DNA of 12,823 bases, from positions 1 through 12,823 of the forward strand of contig CAYZDE010000020.1 of assembly GCA_964477205.1 (NCBI GenBank). Direction: 5' to 3'. A program made the position numbers and the translations under genes. Positions 1 through 5,325 of this stretch are shown in pieces. This DNA is from UBA93 sp964477205 (GTDB taxonomy: Archaea > Micrarchaeota > Micrarchaeia > Norongarragalinales > Norongarragalinaceae). Within the stretch, counting starts at the first letter, position 1. Each line of letters opens with the position of its first letter. The notes below the pieces were generated by a model. That model worked only from the letters and a program-made list of their open reading frames with translations, had not been told where the DNA came from and ran no database searches.

Positions 1-2
1 CC

Positions 3-21
3 GTGAAGCCAAAGGCTTCAC
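3..21. repeat. Perfect inverted repeat (8-bp stem, 3-nt loop) near an A/T-rich tract
   Basis: GTGAAGCC (3-10), AAA (11-13), GGCTTCAC (14-21) forms a perfect hairpin. On the plus strand it is followed after about 9 nt by an A/T-rich, T-containing tract (30-45), so it could mark the 3' end of a plus-strand transcript entering from the left and converging on the rhomboid gene. On the minus strand the tract reads TATAAAAATAAATTA and could be a TATA box for a gene left of the window. The sequence does not decide between these. Confidence 0.5.
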
Positions 22-49
22 TGGGACGCTAATTTATTTTTATAGTGGT

Positions 50-634
50 TCAGCGCGAGCTGGATTTAAGGTAAACAATACCAAAAATCAAGCCAAATAG
101 GAGACCAAACAAATGCGGCAAAAAACCATCTGCAGGTTCAAGTAATGAAAGAAGAGAATTACCAAAAATTAAAACAAAGAGTGCGAAAAAAAAGACACGT
201 TTTGCCTCTAACTTACTAAACAATGAAAATATTAGAACAAGAAGTAAGCCCATAATATAGAAATTAAAACCCGAAAGGCCAACAACGTTGTCCTTAGTAA
301 CGAGAAAAACAAAAAGGTTAGCCAAAAAAACAGGGGCAATATACCAAACTGAAATAGACTTGAAAGCGGGCAAAAATTTCCCTAGAAAAAAAGAAAACAC
401 AAATAGACAGCCCGCGTAAAATAAATTATTCACTAAATTTTCATGCCCATCATTGAAAAAAGGGCTAGTAAAAATTCCAATAGGATTACTGGAAGCAATT
501 CCAAAAGAAAATCTTTGTTCCTGAGTAACATATCCCGAATTAGATCCTAAAACAAACAAAGAAACGATAATAGCTATAAAAGAAAATAAAAAAATAGCAG
601 AAGGAACTACCCCTATTTTTTCAAGGAGATTCAT
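50..634 (-). CDS. Rhomboid-family intramembrane serine protease
   Basis: A 194-residue polytopic membrane protein with about six hydrophobic segments (roughly 12-30, 70-86, 93-113, 117-140, 145-165, 173-190), the six-helix size of minimal prokaryotic rhomboids. The rhomboid signature is visible: G119-L-S121-G122 supplies the nucleophile (GxSG) and H174-L-F-G-L-L-F-G181 supplies the catalytic His in the helix-packing HxxGxxxG motif. Asn66 and Asn70 in the HENLVNN stretch line up with the oxyanion-side His and Asn of the second helix of GlpG-type enzymes. Family members cleave single-pass membrane proteins within or next to the helix. The ATG lies 4 nt after the stop of the HAD gene, with no clear ribosome site, suggesting coupled translation. 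The gene is strikingly A/T-rich (sampled 60-nt lines have 37% and 30% G+C against 60% at 661-720), which hints at separate ancestry. Substrate unknown. Confidence 0.82.
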   Translation of the reverse strand: MNLLEKIGVVPSAIFLFSFIAIIVSLFVLGSNSGYVTQEQRFSFGIASSNPIGIFTSPFFNDGHENLVNNLFYAGCLFVFSFFLGKFLPAFKSISVWYIAPVFLANLFVFLVTKDNVVGLSGFNFYIMGLLLVLIFSLFSKLEAKRVFFFALFVLIFGNSLLSLLEPADGFLPHLFGLLFGLIFGIVYLKSSSR

Positions 635-638
635 ATTA

Positions 639-1298
639 TCAAACGATTTCGAGCACGTCGCTTAACGCGTTGAGTTCGTAGTCGGCTCCGTGCGCGCGTT
701 CTACCGTACGCCCGTAAGTGGCGAGGGCCGCGCGCATTCCAACACTCTTCGCGCCGGCTATGTCCTTGTGAATCGAGTCGCCCACGAATAATACTTCGCG
801 CGCGGGCAAACCCAGTTTCTTTAAGGCGAGTTTGAACGGGGCGGAATGCGGCTTCATCTCGCCCGTATCCGTAGTGGAAATAACGAACTCGAATTCGTCC
901 TCGAGGCCCACTTCAACCAAACGCATCCACGCGTTCAACCGCTCGGCGTCAGTTACGATGCCCACTCGCACGCCGCGCGCCTTCAACTCGCGGAGTACTT
1001 TCAATGCGGACGGGTAAGAGCGGATGCGTTTGTACTTTTCGCGGCGGTAAGCGTAGATTCCCTTGGCGACGATGCGCCAGTCCACCTCGTCGTAGTGCCG
1101 CTTGAAGTATTCTTGGAACACACTTTGGTGCTCCCAGCCGATGTCATAGTAAATGTCCCATAATTCCTTGATTACGAGCATGGGCCGCTTCTTTAAGCCT
1201 GCTTTAATCATGGCGTTCGCGGCGGCGCCGATGCACTTGTTCTTCAATTGGTAATAATCAAGTAAAGTGTTATCCAAGTCGAATAGCACTGCTTTCAT
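639..1298 (-). CDS. HAD-superfamily hydrolase (phosphoglycolate phosphatase/haloacid dehalogenase-like)
   Basis: A soluble protein of 219 residues with all four HAD motifs: motif I FDLDNTLLD with Asp7 nucleophile and Asp9 acid/base, motif II IVTD (Thr116), motif III Lys149 in MKPHSAPF, and motif IV GDS-x4-D (Asp174 and Asp179). The helical segment between motifs I and II is a C1-type cap, as in phosphoglycolate phosphatase-like and 5'-nucleotidase-like enzymes; the substrate cannot be told from sequence. The start is taken at ATG 1298, not the in-frame ATG at 1307. The shorter start leaves the usual few residues before motif I and lies about 27 nt from the TATA element at 1321-1330, as expected for a leaderless archaeal mRNA. 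The frame is also open from 1307, which adds only MQC. It probably shares a transcript with the rhomboid gene. A role as a general phosphatase is the safest call. Confidence 0.85.
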   Translation of the reverse strand: MKAVLFDLDNTLLDYYQLKNKCIGAAANAMIKAGLKKRPMLVIKELWDIYYDIGWEHQSVFQEYFKRHYDEVDWRIVAKGIYAYRREKYKRIRSYPSALKVLRELKARGVRVGIVTDAERLNAWMRLVEVGLEDEFEFVISTTDTGEMKPHSAPFKLALKKLGLPAREVLFVGDSIHKDIAGAKSVGMRAALATYGRTVERAHGADYELNALSDVLEIV

Positions 1299-1320
1299 GC
1301 ACTGCATAAGGCATTGAAAA

Positions 1321-1330
1321 GTTATTAAAG
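1321..1330. promoter_or_regulatory. Symmetric TATA element serving divergent leaderless genes
   Basis: GTTATTAAAG, read as CTTTAATAAC on the minus strand, is centred at 1325.5. That is exactly midway between the HAD start (1298, minus) and the start of the eight-cysteine protein (1353, plus), 27-28 nt from each. Archaeal TATA boxes sit about 26-27 nt upstream of the transcription start, so both mRNAs would begin at or next to their start codons. Neither gene has a ribosome site. The box is nearly palindromic, so TBP could bind in either orientation. Confidence 0.6.
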
Positions 1331-1352
1331 CGATTGGGGTTTAAGCATTCTC

Positions 1353-1871
1353 ATGAAGAGGCTGTTGTTAGTTTTATTATTCGTCGCTCCGTTAGTCGCC
1401 GCGGCTTGCGTTGACTCGGATGGCGGGCGCGCTTACACTGAATTCGGGGTGTGCGAGGACGCATTCAAGGAGCGTTCGGACTCGTGCACTATAACGCAGA
1501 GTGGAGAGAACTCGGTCATCGAGTATTACTGCGCTTTCAAGGACCGCGGAGAGTGCCGCCCGGTTACTTTTGCTTGCAAGGACGTTGAGGGGGCTACGGG
1601 AGAGTGCGTTGACGGCGCTTGCGTGCTCGAAAGTGAAGTTAAAGTAGAGCCAACGATTGAAGTCGTGCCAATAAACCAATCCGAAGAGCCGCTCGTAGAA
1701 GAAAAGCCTTACGAGCCTTCTTATTATTACGAGGAAGAGAAGCCCAAAGCCGTTGACGATTGGATGGGTTGGCTAGCATTGTTCTTAATCGCGGTCGGCT
1801 TCGTAACGGTTTACAATTACTCCACGGAAAGAAAAGAAAACAAGAAAAAGGGAAAGAGGTCGAAGAAATGA
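1353..1871 (+). CDS. Eight-cysteine membrane-anchored surface protein, copy 1
   Basis: A 172-residue protein with a signal peptide (about 1-18, MKRLLLVLLFVAPLVAAA), a compact Cys-rich ectodomain (19-90), an acidic Pro/Tyr/Glu stalk (92-135), one membrane helix (about 138-156) and a strongly basic cytosolic tail (KENKKKGKRSKK). The ectodomain has eight cysteines (19, 34, 45, 60, 68, 75, 85, 90) and landmarks C-V-D-S-D-G-G, V-I-E-Y-Y-C, C-x-P and G-x-C-x-x-G-A-C. The next gene encodes a paralog with matching cysteines. Modules of this C-D-x-D-G ... EYYC ... GxCxxGAC type recur in surface proteins of small-genome archaea without an assigned function. An even cysteine number outside the membrane suggests four disulfides. 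There is no ribosome site; the TATA element 27 nt upstream implies a leaderless first operon gene. The stop overlaps the next start (ATGA). It may be an adhesin or envelope component. Confidence 0.8.
   Translation: MKRLLLVLLFVAPLVAAACVDSDGGRAYTEFGVCEDAFKERSDSCTITQSGENSVIEYYCAFKDRGECRPVTFACKDVEGATGECVDGACVLESEVKVEPTIEVVPINQSEEPLVEEKPYEPSYYYEEEKPKAVDDWMGWLALFLIAVGFVTVYNYSTERKENKKKGKRSKK
1856..1860 (+). promoter_or_regulatory. Ribosome binding site GAGGT fixing the start at 1868
   Basis: GAGGT lies 7 nt before ATG 1868, inside the basic-tail codons of the preceding gene. It supports ATG 1868, directly ahead of a signal peptide, over the in-frame ATG at 1760, which would put 36 residues encoded within the upstream gene before the signal peptide. 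Confidence 0.7.
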
Positions 1872-2425
1872 AGAAATTATTGTTTGCGTTAATGGTCGCG
1901 TTGCCGTTGCTAGCGGCGGCAGCTCCGTTGGGTTGCACGGACACGGATGGTAATGACCCGTACACGACGGGTTCTTGCTCACCCGCGTCCGGCGACAAAA
2001 CTTACTACGACGAGTGCACGACCACTAAGTACGGCGACGTCGGGGTAATGGAATACACTTGCCAGGGCACCGTGTGCCAGCCGTACACAATAGCCTGCGA
2101 AGAGGGGTATTGTTACGAGGGCGCTTGCCAATCCCTCCCAAAGGAAAGCGTAGGCCCGATACCGATTTACGAGGAGCCGGAGCCGTCCCCTTCACCAGCC
2201 CCGAGCACCGTGATTCAAACCCCGATTGCGCCTAAAGAAGATTACGGAGAGGAAACCGAGGAAGTCAACTTGAACGACATCGGCCTCGTGCTAGGCGCGG
2301 TTATCATACTAGTTGCGGTTGCCTGGTTCACCACGCGAAACAAGCCCTCGCGCAAGAGGAAAGCCTCTGTTAAGAAGAAGACGAAGAAAGGCAAGGCGAA
2401 AAAGAGAGGTAAGAAAAAGAAATGA
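1868..2425 (+). CDS. Eight-cysteine membrane-anchored surface protein, copy 2
   Basis: A 185-residue paralog of the upstream protein with the same plan: signal peptide (1-19, MKKLLFALMVALPLLAAAA), Cys-rich ectodomain (22-88), Pro/Glu/Ser stalk (92-135), membrane helix (about 137-155), and a very basic tail of some 30 residues ending KKRGKKKK. Its eight cysteines (23, 37, 50, 65, 70, 77, 82, 87) match the eight of copy 1 in order, with shared landmarks C-T-D-T-D-G, M-E-Y-x-C, C-x-P-Y and G-x-C-x-x-G-A-C. The loops between cysteines differ in length and the overall identity looks low, so the duplication is old. The start is ATG 1868, overlapping the previous stop as ATGA and preceded by GAGGT. 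The stop in turn overlaps the next ATG. Function unknown; the pair may bind each other or a common ligand. Confidence 0.82.
   Translation: MKKLLFALMVALPLLAAAAPLGCTDTDGNDPYTTGSCSPASGDKTYYDECTTTKYGDVGVMEYTCQGTVCQPYTIACEEGYCYEGACQSLPKESVGPIPIYEEPEPSPSPAPSTVIQTPIAPKEDYGEETEEVNLNDIGLVLGAVIILVAVAWFTTRNKPSRKRKASVKKKTKKGKAKKRGKKKK
2406..2410 (+). promoter_or_regulatory. Ribosome binding site GAGGT for the gene at 2422
   Basis: GAGGT ends 11 nt before ATG 2422, a somewhat long spacing, inside the Lys-rich tail codons of the preceding gene. With the ATGA overlap it suggests translational coupling. Confidence 0.55.
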
Positions 2426-3273
2426 AGAGGTTGGTACTCGCCCTCTTGCTCTTGGGCGCCCTAGTTGTTAACGCGGACGTTTACGACGAGCAGGAAGCAC
2501 TGGCGAACACGCTATCCAACACTCTAACCGAGCACTTCGGGCAAAACGTCACGCTCGAGAAGGATAATTGGGACGAACTAAAACCACGATGGATAACCGA
2601 ATTTCTCTTGGAAACCGGCGGAAGTGAGCCATACAAATTTCAAGTTAGAAAAAAGTATGACTACTTAAACGCATTTTCAATAACCCGCACGGATAACGGC
2701 ATAGAAATAAGTTATACCATGCCATCCTGCCCAGATGCGCAACCAGGGGAAACCCCTCCGCCTTGTGTGAGCCCGACTAAACTCTACGAATTCGAATTCC
2801 ATTGCTTGAAAGCCGATTATGACTTTCAAGTGTGGGCGTATACCGACTGGCTTAATTATACCGAGATAATGCCGCTCTTCAACATTACGACTCAAGCGTG
2901 CCTCGACTTCCAAGCATTACCATTAGTGAACGAGCCCGAACCCTCGCCTACTCCGGAGCCAACCGTTGAGCCGACGGCCGAGCCGGAAGAACCGGATTGC
3001 GAGGGTCACGAACTCGGCGAAACCTGGCCTTACGGAGACGACTGTAATGAATGCATTTGCACTGGAGAAGGAATCGAGTGCACTGAACTCTATTGCGAGC
3101 CAACGCCCGAGCCTACGGAAGAGCCGACAATTGAGCCGACTGAAGAGCCAACGCAAGAGCCGACAATCCAGCCAAAAGACGAGGAAGAAGAAGGCGGCCC
3201 GTTCTTGTGGATAGCCGGCTTGGCAATACTCGCGGGTGGAGCGGCAATAGCGTACTACGAGTTCAAGGACTAG
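2422..3273 (+). CDS. Membrane-anchored surface protein with pacifastin/VWC-like Cys module and EPT stalk
   Basis: A 283-residue protein. A signal peptide (1-18) precedes an N-terminal domain (19-165) with four cysteines (103, 115, 128, 160) and NxT sites at 42, 145 and 154; I recognise no family for it. An EPT-rich stalk (171-191) leads to a small Cys module (193-225), then a second EPT stalk (226-250), an acidic patch DEEEE and a C-terminal membrane helix (about 259-279) ending EFKD, without the basic tail of its neighbours. The module has the pattern C-x14-C-N-x-C-x-C-x6-C-T-x3-C. That is close to the pacifastin inhibitor signature and also to the second half of von Willebrand C domains (G-E-x-W before CxxCxC). 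The ATG overlaps the previous stop (ATGA). The stalks would hold the module away from the membrane; a protease-inhibitor or binding role is possible but unproven. Confidence 0.78.
   Translation: MKRLVLALLLLGALVVNADVYDEQEALANTLSNTLTEHFGQNVTLEKDNWDELKPRWITEFLLETGGSEPYKFQVRKKYDYLNAFSITRTDNGIEISYTMPSCPDAQPGETPPPCVSPTKLYEFEFHCLKADYDFQVWAYTDWLNYTEIMPLFNITTQACLDFQALPLVNEPEPSPTPEPTVEPTAEPEEPDCEGHELGETWPYGDDCNECICTGEGIECTELYCEPTPEPTEEPTIEPTEEPTQEPTIQPKDEEEEGGPFLWIAGLAILAGGAAIAYYEFKD
2932..2994 (+). repeat. First EPT/Pro-Glu-rich stalk repeat
   Basis: The codons encode Glu-Pro-Ser/Thr-rich short repeats (EPEPSPTPEPTVEPTAEPEE) at residues 171-190, based on GAGCC-type units spaced 6-12 nt. It forms an extended acidic linker before the Cys module. 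Confidence 0.7.
3097..3171 (+). repeat. Second EPT stalk, 12-nt tandem repeat
   Basis: Six EPTx units (EPTP, EPTE, EPTI, EPTE, EPTQ, EPTI) come from imperfect 12-nt repeats of the type GAGCC-N-ACN-NAN. Proteins with such Thr/Pro/Glu stalks use them as extended, often glycosylated, spacers. Unit number could vary between strains. Confidence 0.75.
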
Positions 3274-3277
3274 GCAA

Positions 3278-3287
3278 GAATAAAAGA
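3278..3287 (+). promoter_or_regulatory. TATA-like box for the coiled-coil gene
   Basis: GAATAAAAGA is centred about 28 nt before ATG 3311, in the only gap (37 nt) of the plus-strand cluster. No ribosome site precedes the ATG, so the mRNA is probably leaderless. This implies a separate promoter for the 3311-4682 pair. Confidence 0.5.
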
Positions 3288-3310
3288 GAGAACCCCCAAA
3301 TAATTGTATT

Positions 3311-4417
3311 ATGGGCTTGCTAGACTTTATCTTCAAGAAGGGCGGCGATAAAGTTCCGTTGAGTTCCCTTGACCCGCTAATCCAAGAAAAACAGCGGGAG
3401 CTCGCAACCGCACTTGAAACCGCATTAGCCGGGGATGAAGCTAAAGCAATTGAAACCGTTAACAACGCGCTGTCACAACTGACCGGGAAAGGAGAGTTCA
3501 ACGAGCGCGCACGCGCGGCACTGACCGTCGGGCCGCCGGGCTCAAACTTAATGGAGCACGAGGACTTCGCGCACTCCCTGGAGAATGCAGCGAACGAGCT
3601 CAACAAGTTGAACGCAGAGTACGCGCTCGACGGCGTTGAAGAAACAAAAGTATTGTTAGCCCCGGCAGAAGCAATCACGGGGAGGTCTAAAGCGCTAACG
3701 GAAAGGATTAACGCGTTCAAGAAGCGATTCGACGAAACGCACTCGTTAAAAGACAAGAAGAGTAACTGGGACACATTACGCTCCGAGGCATTAAACGCAA
3801 GGAGTAAAGCAGAGTCAGTAAAGCACAACGCAGAGAAGGCGGCGCGCGATTCAAGCGAATTACACGCTCGCTTGAAAGCGAACGCTCGCCTGGCCGCAGC
3901 CGCCGACGAAGCGCGGGAATTGCGTGGGCAAATAGAGGAAGAGAAAGCACGGTTGGTGCGCTTACTAGAGCCTTTGAGGCGTTCCTTCAAAAAAATGGGT
4001 TTGTTGAGCGTCGATGATTCGTCAAGAGCCGCCGCAGAAAAATTCGCGGGCAGCCCCACGCAAGCGTTCCTAGAGCAAGGCGGAGAGGAATTATTGAATC
4101 GTTTAATGCAGGTATTGCAGTCAATGCCCGGAGAAGAAGTCACCGCCTCTCGCTTCGACAAGAAAGCCGCGGAAGAGGCAAAAGCAAAGTATGCCTCGCT
4201 AGTGGAGAGGGCCGAGTCGCTCGAGCGCGCTTCCCTTCCGTACAAGGCATTAGAGAACGAGTGGGGGAGCGTAAGAAGGCGCGAGCTCGCGCTGGTGCGT
4301 GAGGCGAACGAGGCGAACCGCGAGCTTGACGAGAAAGAGAAGGCGGCTCACGAGGCATTGTTCGAATTGAAGGGCTTAGCGAACGCGTTATTAAAAGTTG
4401 AAATAATGGATGCTTGA
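3311..4417 (+). CDS. Soluble coiled-coil protein of unknown function
   Basis: A 368-residue protein without a signal peptide, membrane helix or cysteine, rich in Ala, Glu, Lys and Arg. Residues 1-10 (MGLLDFIFKK) form a short amphipathic start that could touch the membrane. Long helical stretches with heptad-like hydrophobic spacing run at about 23-56, 86-140, 155-228 and 284-366, broken by Pro/Gly linkers at 74-77, 246-249 and 272-275. I do not recognise a catalytic motif. It could be a scaffold or a cytosolic partner of the anchored proteins encoded just upstream. The start is ATG 3311, about 28 nt after a TATA-like box. The last 8 nt overlap the WYL gene, so the two are probably expressed together. 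The composition resembles its neighbours, so it does not look foreign. Confidence 0.75.
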   Translation: MGLLDFIFKKGGDKVPLSSLDPLIQEKQRELATALETALAGDEAKAIETVNNALSQLTGKGEFNERARAALTVGPPGSNLMEHEDFAHSLENAANELNKLNAEYALDGVEETKVLLAPAEAITGRSKALTERINAFKKRFDETHSLKDKKSNWDTLRSEALNARSKAESVKHNAEKAARDSSELHARLKANARLAAAADEARELRGQIEEEKARLVRLLEPLRRSFKKMGLLSVDDSSRAAAEKFAGSPTQAFLEQGGEELLNRLMQVLQSMPGEEVTASRFDKKAAEEAKAKYASLVERAESLERASLPYKALENEWGSVRRRELALVREANEANRELDEKEKAAHEALFELKGLANALLKVEIMDA

Positions 4418-4682
4418 CAAAGCCAAGGCAATCCTGGGCTTGGATTCGAGTTTGAACGGCTTGCTGGCTTGGGCACTATTCTGGAGCAAACCCATACGCA
4501 TTGACTACTATTCTCCGCACAATGAGGAATTCACTAACAGGCGGGTAATAGTAACGCGCATTTGGAGGGAAGAAGGGAAAAAATACTTTGACGGCTATTG
4601 TTGCCTTCGCAACGAGCGCAGGTGCTTCAGGGTTGACTGCGTTGTTAACGCTTCGAGAGCACGAAAGAGTAAACCACGCTGA
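4410..4682 (+). CDS. Small WYL-domain protein
   Basis: A 90-residue protein that is almost entirely one WYL-type beta domain. An N-terminal helix (1-25) is followed by I-R-I-D-Y-Y (29-34), R-R-V-I-V-T (44-49), K-Y-F-D-G-Y-C-C-L-R (58-67) and R-C-F-R-V-D (71-76), matching the family pattern of a first I-x-Y strand, the aromatic Y-x-x-x-Y-C-x-L-R strand and the terminal R-x-F-R-V-D strand. WYL domains sense ligands or bind nucleic acids, usually joined to a helix-turn-helix. Here no DNA-binding domain is attached. The ATG lies 8 nt inside the end of the coiled-coil gene, without a clear ribosome site, implying coupling. The 3' end runs 38 nt into the convergent SdpI gene. The basic tail SRARKSKPR (82-90) is unusual for the family. 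Family placement is good; function is open. Confidence 0.75.
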   Translation: MLDKAKAILGLDSSLNGLLAWALFWSKPIRIDYYSPHNEEFTNRRVIVTRIWREEGKKYFDGYCCLRNERRCFRVDCVVNASRARKSKPR

Positions 4683-5283
4683 ACGCTACGGTTGCGAGGA
4701 TTCCTCCGATTAGCACGGTGAACGCGAGCGCGTTACTGTAGAACCCGGCTGCGAAGTAAGCAACTGCGACTCCCATGAATGCCTTACCCGCAATCCTGTT
4801 CGTGGCGTCCCAAACGCGGTTGCTCGCGAGAGTCCAAGGCAAGCGCATTCCAACAAAATAATTGCGCTTGGCTCGCGTCATCAAGTAACCCGAGTAAAAT
4901 ATTACGGCCGAGATTGCCACGCTGAATATTCCGATTGGGAACGGGTTCCCTAGGTTAGCGTAAATCGAAGAGAGTTGAGCGAACGCTATTAAGCCGGCCA
5001 TTAGCACGGTGAGCCAGTACAACTCCTCCTTCAAAGCGAGAATGTTCTTTTTGTCTTGCTTCGTGGCGAGCCAAGGGAGGAAGCGGAGCAGCAAGTAAAC
5101 GAAAGCGCCGATTACTATCGGGAGCGATAGGCCCATATTCTTGCCCATCCAACCGTTAGCTTCGCCTTCCACGCCGAAATGCGTTGCCATTGTTTCCGGC
5201 AACGCCTCGTAGTAATAAGCACCCGCAAGCATTGCGAGCAACAGCAAGCCAACCGGCAGTAAGTCACGCTTCTCGAATTTCAT
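4645..5283 (-). CDS. SdpI/DUF1648-family integral membrane protein
   Basis: A 212-residue polytopic protein. The N-terminal part has a membrane helix (9-25) followed by the DUF1648 pattern LPETMATHF...NGWMGK (29-48). The C-terminal part carries the SdpI pattern N-Y-F-V-G-M-R-L-P-W-T-L-A-S (141-154), then W158 and N162. About six helices are visible (9-25, 53-70, 90-108, 116-135, 166-183, 186-208). Bacillus SdpI gives immunity to a toxin and signals its presence; most archaeal and bacterial relatives have unknown roles. No toxin-like gene is seen nearby, so immunity should not be assumed. ATG 5283 is preceded by GAGGT 8 nt upstream. The gene converges on the WYL gene with a 38-nt coding overlap and diverges from the methyltransferase. 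Confidence 0.85.
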   Translation of the reverse strand: MKFEKRDLLPVGLLLLAMLAGAYYYEALPETMATHFGVEGEANGWMGKNMGLSLPIVIGAFVYLLLRFLPWLATKQDKKNILALKEELYWLTVLMAGLIAFAQLSSIYANLGNPFPIGIFSVAISAVIFYSGYLMTRAKRNYFVGMRLPWTLASNRVWDATNRIAGKAFMGVAVAYFAAGFYSNALAFTVLIGGILATVAFSVVYSFVLSKR

Positions 5284-5291
5284 AATCGTTT

Positions 5292-5296
5292 ACCTC
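5292..5296 (-). promoter_or_regulatory. Ribosome binding site GAGGT of the SdpI-family gene
   Basis: On the minus strand GAGGT stands 8 nt before ATG 5283. A minus-strand TATA-like ATTTATTAG (5319-5327) about 26 nt further upstream would start the transcript almost exactly at this site, giving a very short leader. Confidence 0.55.
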
Positions 5297-5297
5297 G

Positions 5298-5308
5298 AAA
5301 ATAAAAAC
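5298..5308 (+). promoter_or_regulatory. TATA-like box for the methyltransferase gene
   Basis: AAAATAAAAAC is centred about 23 nt before ATG 5326 and 29 nt before the in-frame ATG at 5332. It lies inside the leader region of the divergent SdpI gene, so the two promoters are interleaved. Confidence 0.45.
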
Positions 5309-5325
5309 AAGGTGTCCTCTAATAA

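Noticed and set aside
1760..1867. Upstream ATG extending the second eight-Cys protein by 36 residues
   Set aside because: It would bury the signal peptide, lies inside the upstream gene, and lacks a ribosome site; ATG 1868 has GAGGT at 7 nt and an ATGA overlap.
1353..1934. First cysteine after each signal peptide (AAAC19; PLGC23) as lipoprotein lipobox
   Set aside because: These cysteines are the conserved first of eight in the paralogous ectodomain, and both proteins already have a C-terminal membrane anchor. The -3 residues (Ala and Pro) also fit a lipobox poorly.
2923..4245. Long minus-strand open frame of 440 codons antisense to two genes
   Set aside because: It runs opposite the EPT-stalk and coiled-coil genes, has Ser/Ala/Arg-biased low-complexity content, no domain, and no promoter or ribosome site; the plus-strand frames have signal peptide, membrane helix and heptad structure.
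4410..4682. WYL protein as a CRISPR-associated or defence regulator
   Set aside because: No repeat array, cas gene or other defence gene is in the window, and there is no helix-turn-helix.
4645..5283. SdpI-family gene as immunity half of a toxin-immunity pair
   Set aside because: No SdpC-like or other small exported toxin gene is adjacent; the neighbours are a WYL protein and a methyltransferase.
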